Below, in pieces: positions 6,729 through 12,564 of a stretch of DNA of 13,018 bases. Numbering within the stretch: the first letter of the stretch is position 1; every line of letters begins with the position of its first letter. The notes under the pieces are model-generated. The model worked only from the letters and a program-made list of their open reading frames with translations. It made no database searches and was not told the origin of the DNA. The position numbers and the translations under genes are program-made. The stretch comes from an uncultured Prosthecobacter sp. (GTDB taxonomy: Bacteria; Verrucomicrobiota; Verrucomicrobiia; Verrucomicrobiales; Verrucomicrobiaceae). The stretch is taken from NCBI GenBank assembly GCA_947523045.1, contig CANNUR010000069.1, positions 1 through 13,018 of the forward strand, given 5' to 3'.

Positions 6729-7643
6729 TCACGCCAGGCCGATCGCCTTGCGCGGGTTGGTGTCGAGCAGTTGGGTGAGTTCCGCCTTGCTCAGGCCGAG
6801 CTGCTGCTGGCCGTTGCTGAGGATGCGCGGCACGGTGACCGTGCTGCCGACGAAGTGCGAGCCGTCCGGGCTGCGCGCGACGAGGTCCTCGCCGATGACG
6901 ATGTCCCAGCCGGCCAGGCTGTAGGTGCCGGGGCCGAGGCGCGAGGCGGAGATGGCGTCGGTGACAAAGATCGCCTTTTCCAGGCCGGCGGCGCGCAGGT
7001 AGTTTTGCAGGGCGAAGAATTCGACGTGCACGCCGTCGGGAATGAAACAGAGCCAGAGCCGGTCGTGCAGGCTGAGCGCGCGTTGAATGATGTTGTCGTG
7101 GCGATGCATCTGCATCGGGCAGCCGTTGCCGACGTGGGTGAACATCGACAGGCCGTGCTCGGTGGCGGCACGCAGGACCTCAAGCGACGGGTTGCAGTGG
7201 CCGGCCGAGACGGTGATGCCGTTGCTGGCGAGGAATTCGGTGGTGCGGAACTGTTCGTCGTGCTCGGGGGCGAGGGTGACGATGCGGGTCAGGCCGCCGG
7301 CGGCGTCGAGCAGGCGTTTGGCGGACTCGATGCAGGCGGGTTTGACATGCTGCGGCGGGTGGGCGCCGACGTAACCCTTCTCCGGGTTGGTGAACGGACC
7401 CTCGATGTGAATGCCGGCAATGACCTGGCGGGCGAGGGCGTCCTGCTCGCGCAGCTCCACCAGGCGCGCCATGCGCGCACTCATCGCGTCAATGCTGTCG
7501 GTGATGAAGGTGGCGAGGATGGCGTCGCAGCCGTCCTCGACGAGGCAGGTGCAGGCGTGGTGCAGGGCTTCGGCGGTCAGGCCCTCGCGGTTGAAGTCGG
7601 TGCCGGCATAACCGTTCACCTGAAGATCCAGGGGTTTCATCAT
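6729..7643 (-). CDS. nagA: NagA-type amidohydrolase (N-acetylglucosamine-6-phosphate deacetylase-like), short form
   Basis: NagA removes the acetyl group from N-acetylglucosamine-6-phosphate in amino-sugar and cell-wall recycling. The 304-aa protein has the NagA motif series in order: LQVNGYAGTDFN at 7-18, HIEGPF at 79-84 with metal ligand E81, LAPE at 124-127, AGH at 147-149, FTHVGNGCPM at 168-177, IPDGVHVEF at 201-209, catalytic-acid region VTDAISA at 227-233 and GSTVTVP at 266-272. Usual NagA proteins are about 380 aa. This one starts directly at the first barrel strand and ends at NPRKAIGLA, just where others continue into the C-terminal part of the beta-sandwich. It is therefore a barrel-only form, not a truncation by frameshift. 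Two ATGs in tandem (7643, 7640) are possible starts. No nagB or nagE lies nearby, so the true substrate may differ. Confidence 0.8.
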   Translation of the reverse strand: MMKPLDLQVNGYAGTDFNREGLTAEALHHACTCLVEDGCDAILATFITDSIDAMSARMARLVELREQDALARQVIAGIHIEGPFTNPEKGYVGAHPPQHVKPACIESAKRLLDAAGGLTRIVTLAPEHDEQFRTTEFLASNGITVSAGHCNPSLEVLRAATEHGLSMFTHVGNGCPMQMHRHDNIIQRALSLHDRLWLCFIPDGVHVEFFALQNYLRAAGLEKAIFVTDAISASRLGPGTYSLAGWDIVIGEDLVARSPDGSHFVGSTVTVPRILSNGQQQLGLSKAELTQLLDTNPRKAIGLA

Positions 7644-7719
7644 GCGACCAGCCTAGCATCACGCGGCGGCGGGATGCGAGCGCGGATGTGCCGGGCTTGA
7701 GTGTTTTTGTGACGGTGCC

Positions 7720-8409
7720 TCAGGGCGCGGCATCGACGACGGTGGTCAGCGCCGTGCGCAACGAAGCTTCGTTGCTGCCCGACAATGGCTCGCGGTGCAC
7801 AACCGCCAGTTGCACGGCGCCCGCCTGGCAGTGGCAGTCGAGCAGGCTGAGCTGGCGTTCGCCGGCCAGCGAACGCTGCAGCCGCGTCGCGGGTGCGAAC
7901 ACCTCGCGGGCACCGCTGCGGCGACCCGCGTTCATCGCCATCAGGGCGGCGAGCACCAGTTCGGCCGGCTGCGGCGGTCCCCAGAGAAGATGGCCATCAC
8001 TGTCGAGCACCAGCACTTCCTCGACCCCGGGCTGCCGCCTGGCCCAGGCGGCAAAGTCGCCCAGCCGCCGCCCGAGCGGCGCGCGCGGATCGACGTGCAA
8101 CGGGGCTGGTGCGGCGGTCGTCTTGAGTCGGTCGAGTTTGGCGCGCAGTGCCGCCAGCACGGCCGGTGGCACCGGGCTGGGCGAAACGGGGGCGGTCGCG
8201 TTTTGGGCGGGGGAAGGGGGCGCTGCTGGAATCGCGGCCGACAGCGAGGGTGTGGGTGCCGGTGGCGGCGCAGAGGTCAGCCCGGCGACGAGGGCATCAA
8301 ACTGCGGACCCGCTTCCAGGTGCGAGAGGTTGGCGGCCTTCGGCGCCGGCGGCTGGAGGGCGGCGAGGTGGGCGCGCAGCGACTCGGGATCAATCCAGGA
8401 GACTTGCAT
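7720..8409 (-). CDS. Proline/alanine-rich protein with Roadblock/LC7-like C-terminal domain
   Basis: The 229-aa product is not one I recognise by name. Residues 1-45 are a polar helical segment (MQVSWIDPESLRAHLAAL), 47-83 are a Pro/Ala/Ser-rich linker, and about 110-229 form a compact alpha/beta domain. That domain reads helix (LGDFAAWARRQPGVE), strand (EVLVLDSDGHLLW), helix (AELVLAALMAMNAG), strand pairs (RQLSLLDCHCQ, VQLAVVHRE) and a final helix (NEASLRTALTTVV). This order, and the PGVEEVLVLDSDG motif, resemble Roadblock/LC7 domains such as MglB, but this is judged by eye. The ATG at 8409 lies inside the end of the parA-like gene (20-nt overlap), so the two are surely cotranscribed and probably coupled. 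A longer start at 8547 would lie entirely over parA and add low-complexity residues. A plausible role is as partner or activity regulator of that ATPase. Confidence 0.72.
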   Translation of the reverse strand: MQVSWIDPESLRAHLAALQPPAPKAANLSHLEAGPQFDALVAGLTSAPPPAPTPSLSAAIPAAPPSPAQNATAPVSPSPVPPAVLAALRAKLDRLKTTAAPAPLHVDPRAPLGRRLGDFAAWARRQPGVEEVLVLDSDGHLLWGPPQPAELVLAALMAMNAGRRSGAREVFAPATRLQRSLAGERQLSLLDCHCQAGAVQLAVVHREPLSGSNEASLRTALTTVVDAAP

Positions 8410-9199
8410 GGTGGGGCGGGGCATCGCGAAGCAGGCGCAGGCCGGTGCGTTCTTCGACCTCGGCGGCAAGGCGGTCGAACAGCTCGGCCTCGGGGGTGGG
8501 CACGCGGGTGCAGAGCGCGACCGGCACGCCGTGGGCGCTGGCTTCAAGAAAGATCGGCCGGCGCGGGATGTCTTCGGGGAAGAGCAGGCTTGCGGGCAGC
8601 ATGCCGCGCAGTTCCTCGACGACCTGGCGACTGACCGCGGCGTCCTCCATGACCAGAGTCATGAGCAGGCCGGCCACCGTGACGCGGGCGCCTTCCGCGC
8701 GGTAGCGCGCCAGGGTTTCGAGCAGGTGCGGGACGCTGCGCACGGCCAGCGGTTCCGCCTGCTGGGGCACGATGGCGTAGTCGCTGGCCTTGAGCACCGA
8801 TTCGGTCATGCCGTTGAGGCCGGCGGCGGTGTCGAAGATCAGGCAGTCGATCCCGTCCAGTTCCGCCTCGCGCAGCAGCTCCTGCAGCCGCCCCGGCACG
8901 CGGGCGGCGGTCCAACCGCGCCGCGAGCAGGCGTCGAACTGGCCCACCGGCATCAGGCTGAGCCCTGGCAGCCGGGTGCGCAGCACGGTTGGCGCGTAGC
9001 TTTTTGTGGCGCACAGGAAGTCGTAAAAGCCGTGCTTGGTCCGGCTTGAGCGCGACAGCGACAGCCCGACTCCACCCTGGGGATCGGTGTCGACGAGCAG
9101 GACCGACCAGCCGCGCTTGGCGAGGCAGTAGGCGAGATTGACGCAGAGCGTCGTCTTGCCGACGCCGCCCTTCTGGCTGGCCGTTGCGATCGCGATCAC
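8390..9199 (-). CDS. ParA/MinD-family ATPase
   Basis: ParA-type ATPases dimerise on ATP, often bind DNA or membrane, and position chromosomes, plasmids or protein complexes. The 269-aa product has the deviant Walker A QKGGVGKTT at 9-17 with signature lysine K10 and K15, Walker A' VDTDPQGG at 36-43, and Walker B DCLIFDTAAG at 118-127. It lacks the N-terminal DNA-binding extension of large plasmid ParA proteins, so it is a small or orphan type. No ParB gene or parS-like repeats are visible. Its only partner in the window is the overlapping Roadblock-like gene downstream. The start is the GTG at 9199; an in-frame TAG lies a few codons upstream, so no longer start is possible. The leader is pyrimidine-rich with no Shine-Dalgarno sequence. 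Chromosome segregation, cell-pole or complex positioning are all possible. Confidence 0.88.
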   Translation of the reverse strand: MIAIATASQKGGVGKTTLCVNLAYCLAKRGWSVLLVDTDPQGGVGLSLSRSSRTKHGFYDFLCATKSYAPTVLRTRLPGLSLMPVGQFDACSRRGWTAARVPGRLQELLREAELDGIDCLIFDTAAGLNGMTESVLKASDYAIVPQQAEPLAVRSVPHLLETLARYRAEGARVTVAGLLMTLVMEDAAVSRQVVEELRGMLPASLLFPEDIPRRPIFLEASAHGVPVALCTRVPTPEAELFDRLAAEVEERTGLRLLRDAPPHHASLLD

Positions 9200-9213
9200 G
9201 GGGGCAAGCTAGA

Positions 9214-9238
9214 GGGAAAAGGGAAAGGGCGAAAGGGG
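9214..9238 (+). other. Potential G-quadruplex motif upstream of the ParA-type gene
   Basis: Four G-runs (GGG at 9214-9216, 9221-9223 and 9227-9229, then GGGG at 9235-9238) are separated by AAAA, AAA and CGAAA, which fits the standard four-tract pattern with loops of 7 nt or less. It lies 15 bp upstream of the GTG of the minus-strand ATPase gene, on its template strand; the mRNA leader would be the matching C/T-rich sequence. Confidence 0.4.
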
Positions 9239-9269
9239 AAAAGGCATTGACCACGGCATTCAAATTCGG

Positions 9270-9308
9270 CAGTCTGATGCATCACGACCATGTGCATTCC
9301 CCAGACTG
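9270..9308. repeat. Imperfect inverted repeat, 12-bp arms with one bulge
   Basis: CAGTCTG (9270-9276) pairs with CAGACTG (9302-9308), and ATGCA (9277-9281) pairs with TGCAT (9293-9297). An 11-nt loop and a 4-nt one-sided bulge (TCCC, 9298-9301) complete the structure. It could fold as an RNA stem-loop on either strand. No transcript or family is recognised. Confidence 0.4.
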
Positions 9309-9348
9309 GCTTTGGGAGTGCCTTTTAGACAGGCAGCCTTTGGGAAGG

Positions 9349-9561
9349 TCAGGATTGATGTTCAGTGGCCCTTAAATTTGTTCCCATCATGAACAGCGTC
9401 CGGACAGGGACACGATCGTTATAAAAACCTCGGAGAACAAGATCGAAACATGGCGTCGAACGCCTGCAGGCATCGCCCAGAAGGGCGATGGCGATATCGA
9501 TCTGTGGATTCCATTCAAGCGCAAGGATTCCTGAGAGCTGGGTAGCCTGGCTAGGCTTCAT
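9349..9561 (-). CDS. Small hypothetical ORF downstream of tRNA-Val (doubtful)
   Basis: An open frame from ATG at 9561 to TGA at 9349 would encode 70 aa (MKPSQATQLSGILALEWNPQ and onward). I recognise no family, signal peptide or membrane helix. The same frame stays open upstream through the tRNA, which is typical of chance ORFs beside tRNAs. The start sits inside a hairpin, and AGGAG directly abuts the ATG without proper spacing. The middle (residues 10-55) has a reasonable mix of hydrophobic and charged residues, so a gene remnant is possible. More likely it is not expressed as protein. Confidence 0.18.
   Translation of the reverse strand: MKPSQATQLSGILALEWNPQIDIAIALLGDACRRSTPCFDLVLRGFYNDRVPVRTLFMMGTNLRATEHQS
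9471..9490. repeat. Perfect 8-bp hairpin with AGAA loop
   Basis: CATCGCCC at 9471-9478 and GGGCGATG at 9483-9490 are exact reverse complements around AGAA. The 10-bp palindrome GCCTGCAGGC (9462-9471) abuts it. No T-run follows on either strand. It could be a structured RNA element or REP-like unit; only one copy is seen in this window. Confidence 0.4.
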
Positions 9562-9580
9562 CTCCTGTCGTGAGGAGATG
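9544..9580 (-). terminator. Two adjacent hairpins just downstream of tRNA-Val
   Basis: CATCTCC (9559-9565) and GGAGATG (9574-9580) form a perfect 7-bp stem with an 8-nt loop, beginning at the encoded CCA of the tRNA. Next to it, AGCCT (9544-9548) and AGGCT (9553-9557) form a 5-bp stem with a GGCT loop. Together they are well placed to end tRNA transcription or guide 3' processing. Neither is followed by a T-run, so intrinsic termination is unproven. Confidence 0.42.
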
Positions 9581-9653
9581 GTGCGCGGTGCAGGGTTCGA
9601 ACCTGCGACCCCCACCATGTCAAGGTGATGCTCTACCACTGAGCTAACCGCGC
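9579..9653 (-). tRNA. tRNA-Val (anticodon GAC), CCA encoded
   Basis: A full cloverleaf reads on the minus strand. The acceptor stem GCGCGGT pairs with ACCGCGC, and the D-arm is GCTC-AGTGGTA-GAGC. The anticodon arm is TCACC-TTGACAT-GGTGG, with anticodon GAC in the centre of the loop, decoding GUC valine. A 5-nt variable region follows, then the T-arm GCAGG-TTCGAAC-CCTGC. Discriminator A (9582) is followed by a genomically encoded CCA at 9579-9581. All stems pair apart from one G-T wobble at the end of the anticodon stem. Nothing suggests a pseudogene. Confidence 0.97.
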
Positions 9654-9669
9654 GAAGTTTGGGGCTGAT

Positions 9670-9698
9670 TCGATAAGCGGCCTTGGGGCATCAGGCAA
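9670..9698 (-). promoter_or_regulatory. Candidate sigma70-type promoter for tRNA-Val
   Basis: On the minus strand, TTGCCT (9698-9693) is separated by exactly 17 nt from TATCGA (9675-9670). Predicted initiation lies about 10 nt before the tRNA 5' end at 9653. Matches to consensus are partial (4 of 6 and 3 of 6), but spacing and position suit a tRNA promoter. Confidence 0.38.
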
Positions 9699-9705
9699 CC
9701 GGTTT

Positions 9706-9738
9706 TTTCAAAGTTTGAAAGGCATGGAATTCCTGCCT
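9706..9738. promoter_or_regulatory. Two abutting palindromes upstream of the oxidoreductase operon, candidate operator
   Basis: TTTCAAAGTTTGAAA (9706-9720) is a perfect palindrome with 7-bp arms around one G. It is followed at once by AGGCA-T-GGAATTCC-TGCCT (9720-9738), a 19-bp palindrome broken by a single extra T. A possible plus-strand promoter overlaps them: TTGAAA (9715-9720, 5 of 6 to the -35 consensus), 17 nt, then TCGAAG (9738-9743, 3 of 6 to -10). A regulator bound here would cover the -35 box and spacer, as many repressors do. No regulator gene is adjacent. Confidence 0.4.
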
Positions 9739-9764
9739 CGAAGGACGTTTAATCGGGGCATTCC

Positions 9765-10760
9765 ATGTCCGACCTACCCCACGTTCTCGTCATCGGCTGC
9801 GGCAGCATTGGCGAGCGCCACCTGCGCTGTTTTCTGAACACCGGCCGCTGCCGCGCGGCGGTCTGCGACACGAACGCCCGGCTGGTCGCCGAGGTGGCGG
9901 GACGTTACGGGGTGAGCGGCTACGACAGCCTGGAGGCGGCGGCCGCCTTTCCGGCCACGGCCTGGGTGATCTGCACGCCGGCGCACACGCACCTGGCCCT
10001 GACCCGGCGCGGTCTGGAGGCGGGCGTGCACGTGCTCATTGAAAAGCCGCTGGCGACCGGTCTCGACGGGGTGGAGGCGGTGCGTGCGGCGATGGCGGCG
10101 CACCCGTCCAGCCATGTCGCCGTGGCCTACGTCTTTCACGCCATGCCCTGGCTGCAGGAGATGCGGGCGGTGCTGCTGTCCGGCGAGTTCGGTCGCCCGC
10201 GCCACGCCAGCCTGGTGGCGGGTCAGCACTTCCCGACCTTCCGTCCGGCCTACCGCGACATCTACTATGCCCGCCACGAAAGCGGCGGCGGCGCGATCCA
10301 GGATGCGCTCACCCACTCGGTCAACGCGATGGAATGGCTGCTCGGTCCGACCACCCGCGTCTTCTGCGATGCCGCCCACCAGGTGCTGGAGGGCGTGGAG
10401 GTGGAGGACACGGTCAACCTGGCGGTCCGTCATGGCGACATCCTGGCCGGCTACTGCTACAACCAGTTCCAGGCCCCCAACGAACTCGAACTGCGCGTGC
10501 ATGCCGAACGCGGCAGTCTGGTGCTGGAGTTGCATCGCCAGCGCTGGGGTTGGCTTCGTCATGGCGACAGCGACTGGACCTGGCAGTCGAAGCCGGCGGA
10601 GCGCGACGACCTATTCACCTGGCAGGCTGCCGCCTTCCTCGACGGTTGTGCCGGCCTGCCTTCACCGCTTGCCAGCTTTGAGGAGGGCGTGCAGACCCTG
10701 AAGTTCAACCTCGCGGCCCTGGAGTCCGCGCGCACCGGGCTGCCGGTGGAGATCGCATGA
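9765..10760 (+). CDS. Gfo/Idh/MocA-family oxidoreductase (first of operon)
   Basis: These NAD(P)-dependent dehydrogenases act on sugars, inositols or sugar nucleotides in the cytoplasm. The 331-aa protein has the N-terminal Rossmann motif VLVIGCGSIGERH at 7-19, ICTPAHTH at 69-76, the catalytic-lysine motif LIEKPLA at 91-97 (K94), and the C-terminal alpha/beta domain with SGGGAIQDALTH at 173-184, where H184 is the usual catalytic histidine. Length is normal for the family. The ATG at 9765 starts just before the first strand; GGGG nearby is a weak ribosome site. Its TGA overlaps the ATG of the next gene (ATGA), so the two are coupled. It opens a three-gene plus-strand operon with a second Gfo/Idh protein and an SDR. 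The substrate is unknown; a free or nucleotide-linked sugar is likely. Confidence 0.9.
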   Translation: MSDLPHVLVIGCGSIGERHLRCFLNTGRCRAAVCDTNARLVAEVAGRYGVSGYDSLEAAAAFPATAWVICTPAHTHLALTRRGLEAGVHVLIEKPLATGLDGVEAVRAAMAAHPSSHVAVAYVFHAMPWLQEMRAVLLSGEFGRPRHASLVAGQHFPTFRPAYRDIYYARHESGGGAIQDALTHSVNAMEWLLGPTTRVFCDAAHQVLEGVEVEDTVNLAVRHGDILAGYCYNQFQAPNELELRVHAERGSLVLELHRQRWGWLRHGDSDWTWQSKPAERDDLFTWQAAAFLDGCAGLPSPLASFEEGVQTLKFNLAALESARTGLPVEIA

Positions 10761-11710
10761 GCGCCGAACTCCGCCTCGCCATGCTGGGCATGATCCCCGG
10801 CAACGGCCACCCCTATTCCTGGTCGGCCATCGTCAACGGCTACGACCCTGCGGCCATGGCGGCCTGTCCCTATCCAGCCATCCCGGCCTACCTTGGCGCG
10901 CAGCCGCTTGAGCAGGTGCGCATCCCGGGTGCCCGCGTCACCCACCTCTGGACCGACAACCCCGACGAGGCGCCGCTGGTGGCCCGCGCCAGCCGCATTG
11001 AACACGTGGTGGCCCGACCCGAGGACGTCATCGGCGAGGTCGATGCCGTCATCATCGCCACGGACGACGGCGATGACCATGTGCGCCGCGCCCGGCCGTT
11101 TGTGGAGGCGGGGCTGCCGGTGTTTGTCGACAAACCCCTGGCCACGAACCTGCCCGACCTGCGTCAGTTTGTGCGCTGGCAGCGGCAGGGCGCGGTGCTG
11201 CTGTCGACCAGCGGCATGCGCTACGCGCCGGAGATGCGGCTCACTGAAGCGCAGCGGCAGTCGCTGGGAGACCTACGCTGGATCACCAGTTTCACCTGCA
11301 AGACCTGGGAGCGCTACGGCATCCACGCGCTGGAGGCGGTCGAGCCCCTGCTCGGCCCCGGCCTCGTCAGTGCCCAAACGCAGGCGCTGCCCGGCTCGGA
11401 TCTCGTGCACCTGGTGCATCGGTCCGGCGTGCAGATCACGCTGGCGGCGATCCACGATGCCTTTGGCAGCTTCGGCGCGGTGCATCTGTATGGCACCGGC
11501 GGCCAGTTGCCGCTGCGCCTGACCGACACCTATGCCGCCTTCCGCGGCCAGTTGCTGGCGTGGGTCGATCTGCTGCGCACGGGTCAGCCGCCGCTGCCGT
11601 TTGCGGAAACCGTCGAACTCATGGCGGCGCTGATCGCGGGTCGCCTCAGCCGCGAGCGCGGTGGCGCGCGGGTCGACCTGCGCGAGGTGCTCGACGCGCT
11701 CGACGACTGA
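10757..11710 (+). CDS. Gfo/Idh/MocA-family oxidoreductase with atypical nucleotide loop (second of operon)
   Basis: The 317-aa protein keeps the family frame but differs strongly from its neighbour. The first strand and loop read LRLAMLGMIPGNGHPYSW (5-22) in place of GxGxxG. An insertion-like segment of about 35 residues (26-60, PAAMAACPYPAIPAYLG) precedes the second strand. The rest is typical: VIIATDDGDDH at 98-108, VFVDKPLA at 122-129 with catalytic K126, and a C-terminal domain with KTWERYGIHALE at 182-193, where H190 sits in the catalytic-histidine position. Similar GNGHPYSW proteins occur as partners of other oxidoreductases; their reaction is not established to my knowledge. It starts inside the previous stop (ATGA) and is followed after 35 bp by the SDR gene. 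A sequential redox pathway with its neighbours is inferred. Confidence 0.85.
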   Translation: MSAELRLAMLGMIPGNGHPYSWSAIVNGYDPAAMAACPYPAIPAYLGAQPLEQVRIPGARVTHLWTDNPDEAPLVARASRIEHVVARPEDVIGEVDAVIIATDDGDDHVRRARPFVEAGLPVFVDKPLATNLPDLRQFVRWQRQGAVLLSTSGMRYAPEMRLTEAQRQSLGDLRWITSFTCKTWERYGIHALEAVEPLLGPGLVSAQTQALPGSDLVHLVHRSGVQITLAAIHDAFGSFGAVHLYGTGGQLPLRLTDTYAAFRGQLLAWVDLLRTGQPPLPFAETVELMAALIAGRLSRERGGARVDLREVLDALDD

Positions 11711-11745
11711 TCCACCACCCCTGACGTACCTTTTTTTTTCCAACC

Positions 11746-12525
11746 ATGTCCTACCTCGAACGCTTCAGCCTGCGCGACAAAGTCATCCTGCTCACCGGCG
11801 GCGCCGGTCTTTATGGTCGCGGCCTGGCCGCTGATCTCGCCGCCGCCGGCGCCACCCTGGTGCTCGCCGCGCGCGATGTCGCCAAGCTCGAGGCCGTGGC
11901 GGCCGAGGAACGGGAGCGCGGTTTTCAGGTCGAGGCCGAAGTGCTGGACCAGGGCGACGAGGCCTCGGTGCTGGCCTTGCGCGACCGCGTGCTGGCGCGC
12001 CATGGCCGGGTCGATGGACTCGTCAACAATGCCGTCGCGCGCGTCGTCAAGGGCGCGGGTGGCACGGTGGCGCAGTGGGAGGAGTCGATGCGGGTCAACG
12101 CCACCGGGGTCATGCTCATGCATCGCGCCTTTGGCGAGGGCATGGCGGCGCAGGGCAGCGGCAGCATCGTCAACATCGGCAGCATCCAGGGCATGATCGG
12201 CCCGAGCTACGAGCTCTACGAGGGCACGGCAATGGGCGACCTGCCGCCCGACTACTTTTTCCACAAGGGCGGCATGATCAACCTGACGCGCTTTTACGCG
12301 GCGCTGTATGGACCGCGCGGCGTGCGCGTCAACTGCCTGTCGCCGGGAGGGTTTTTCAACCAGCAGCCCGAGCCCTTCCTGAGCCGCTACTGCGAGCACA
12401 CCCTGCTCGGCCGCATGGCCGATCCGTCGGACCTCGGTGGTGCGGTGGTCTTCCTGCTGGCCGATGCCTCGCGCTACGTCACCGGCGTCAACCTGCCTGT
12501 CGACGGCGGTTACACGGCGAAGTGA
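11746..12525 (+). CDS. Short-chain dehydrogenase/reductase, PtmA-like subgroup
   Basis: SDR enzymes reduce or oxidise carbonyl/alcohol groups with NAD(P). The 259-aa product shows the nucleotide motif TGGAGLYG at 17-24 (L22 replaces the usual glycine of TGxxxGxG), NNAVA at 94-98, and catalytic residues N118, S146, Y170 and K174 (YFFHK). The S146-Y170 span is 24 residues against about 13 in classical SDRs, with YELYEGTAMGDLPPDY filling it. That enlarged loop is seen in PtmA-like SDRs linked to unusual sugar synthesis. The C-terminus (SRYVTGVNLPVDGGYTAK) is standard. It follows the second Gfo/Idh gene by 35 bp. The leader has a run of nine T (11731-11739) and no Shine-Dalgarno sequence. It probably works with the two upstream dehydrogenases on one carbohydrate, either in surface-sugar synthesis or catabolism. 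Confidence 0.9.
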   Translation: MSYLERFSLRDKVILLTGGAGLYGRGLAADLAAAGATLVLAARDVAKLEAVAAEERERGFQVEAEVLDQGDEASVLALRDRVLARHGRVDGLVNNAVARVVKGAGGTVAQWEESMRVNATGVMLMHRAFGEGMAAQGSGSIVNIGSIQGMIGPSYELYEGTAMGDLPPDYFFHKGGMINLTRFYAALYGPRGVRVNCLSPGGFFNQQPEPFLSRYCEHTLLGRMADPSDLGGAVVFLLADASRYVTGVNLPVDGGYTAK

Positions 12526-12564
12526 TCCGGAGGGGGGCTGACATTCATTCGGCGCCAGCCTTGC

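Larger units (their letters stand above)
9200..9578. other. Intergenic region, less GC-rich, with many inverted repeats
   Basis: This roughly 380-bp stretch between the ParA-type gene and tRNA-Val has no convincing gene. It contains a purine-rich G-quadruplex-type motif, an imperfect long inverted repeat, a perfect 8-bp hairpin and two adjacent hairpins next to the tRNA. There is also a direct repeat CTTTGGGA at 9310-9317 and 9338-9345. Base composition is clearly more balanced than in neighbouring genes, consistent with foreign or non-coding DNA beside a tRNA. No integrase or att duplication is visible in this window. Confidence 0.5.

Noticed and set aside
7688..9049. A 453-codon plus-strand open frame antisense to the ATPase and Roadblock-like genes
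   Set aside because: Its Gly/Ala/Arg/Ser-rich composition is typical of GC-rich antisense frames, whereas the minus strand encodes clear ParA motifs.
9562..9639. N-terminal extension of the small ORF running through tRNA-Val
   Set aside because: The extension is simply the tRNA sequence translated, a well-known artefact next to tRNA genes.
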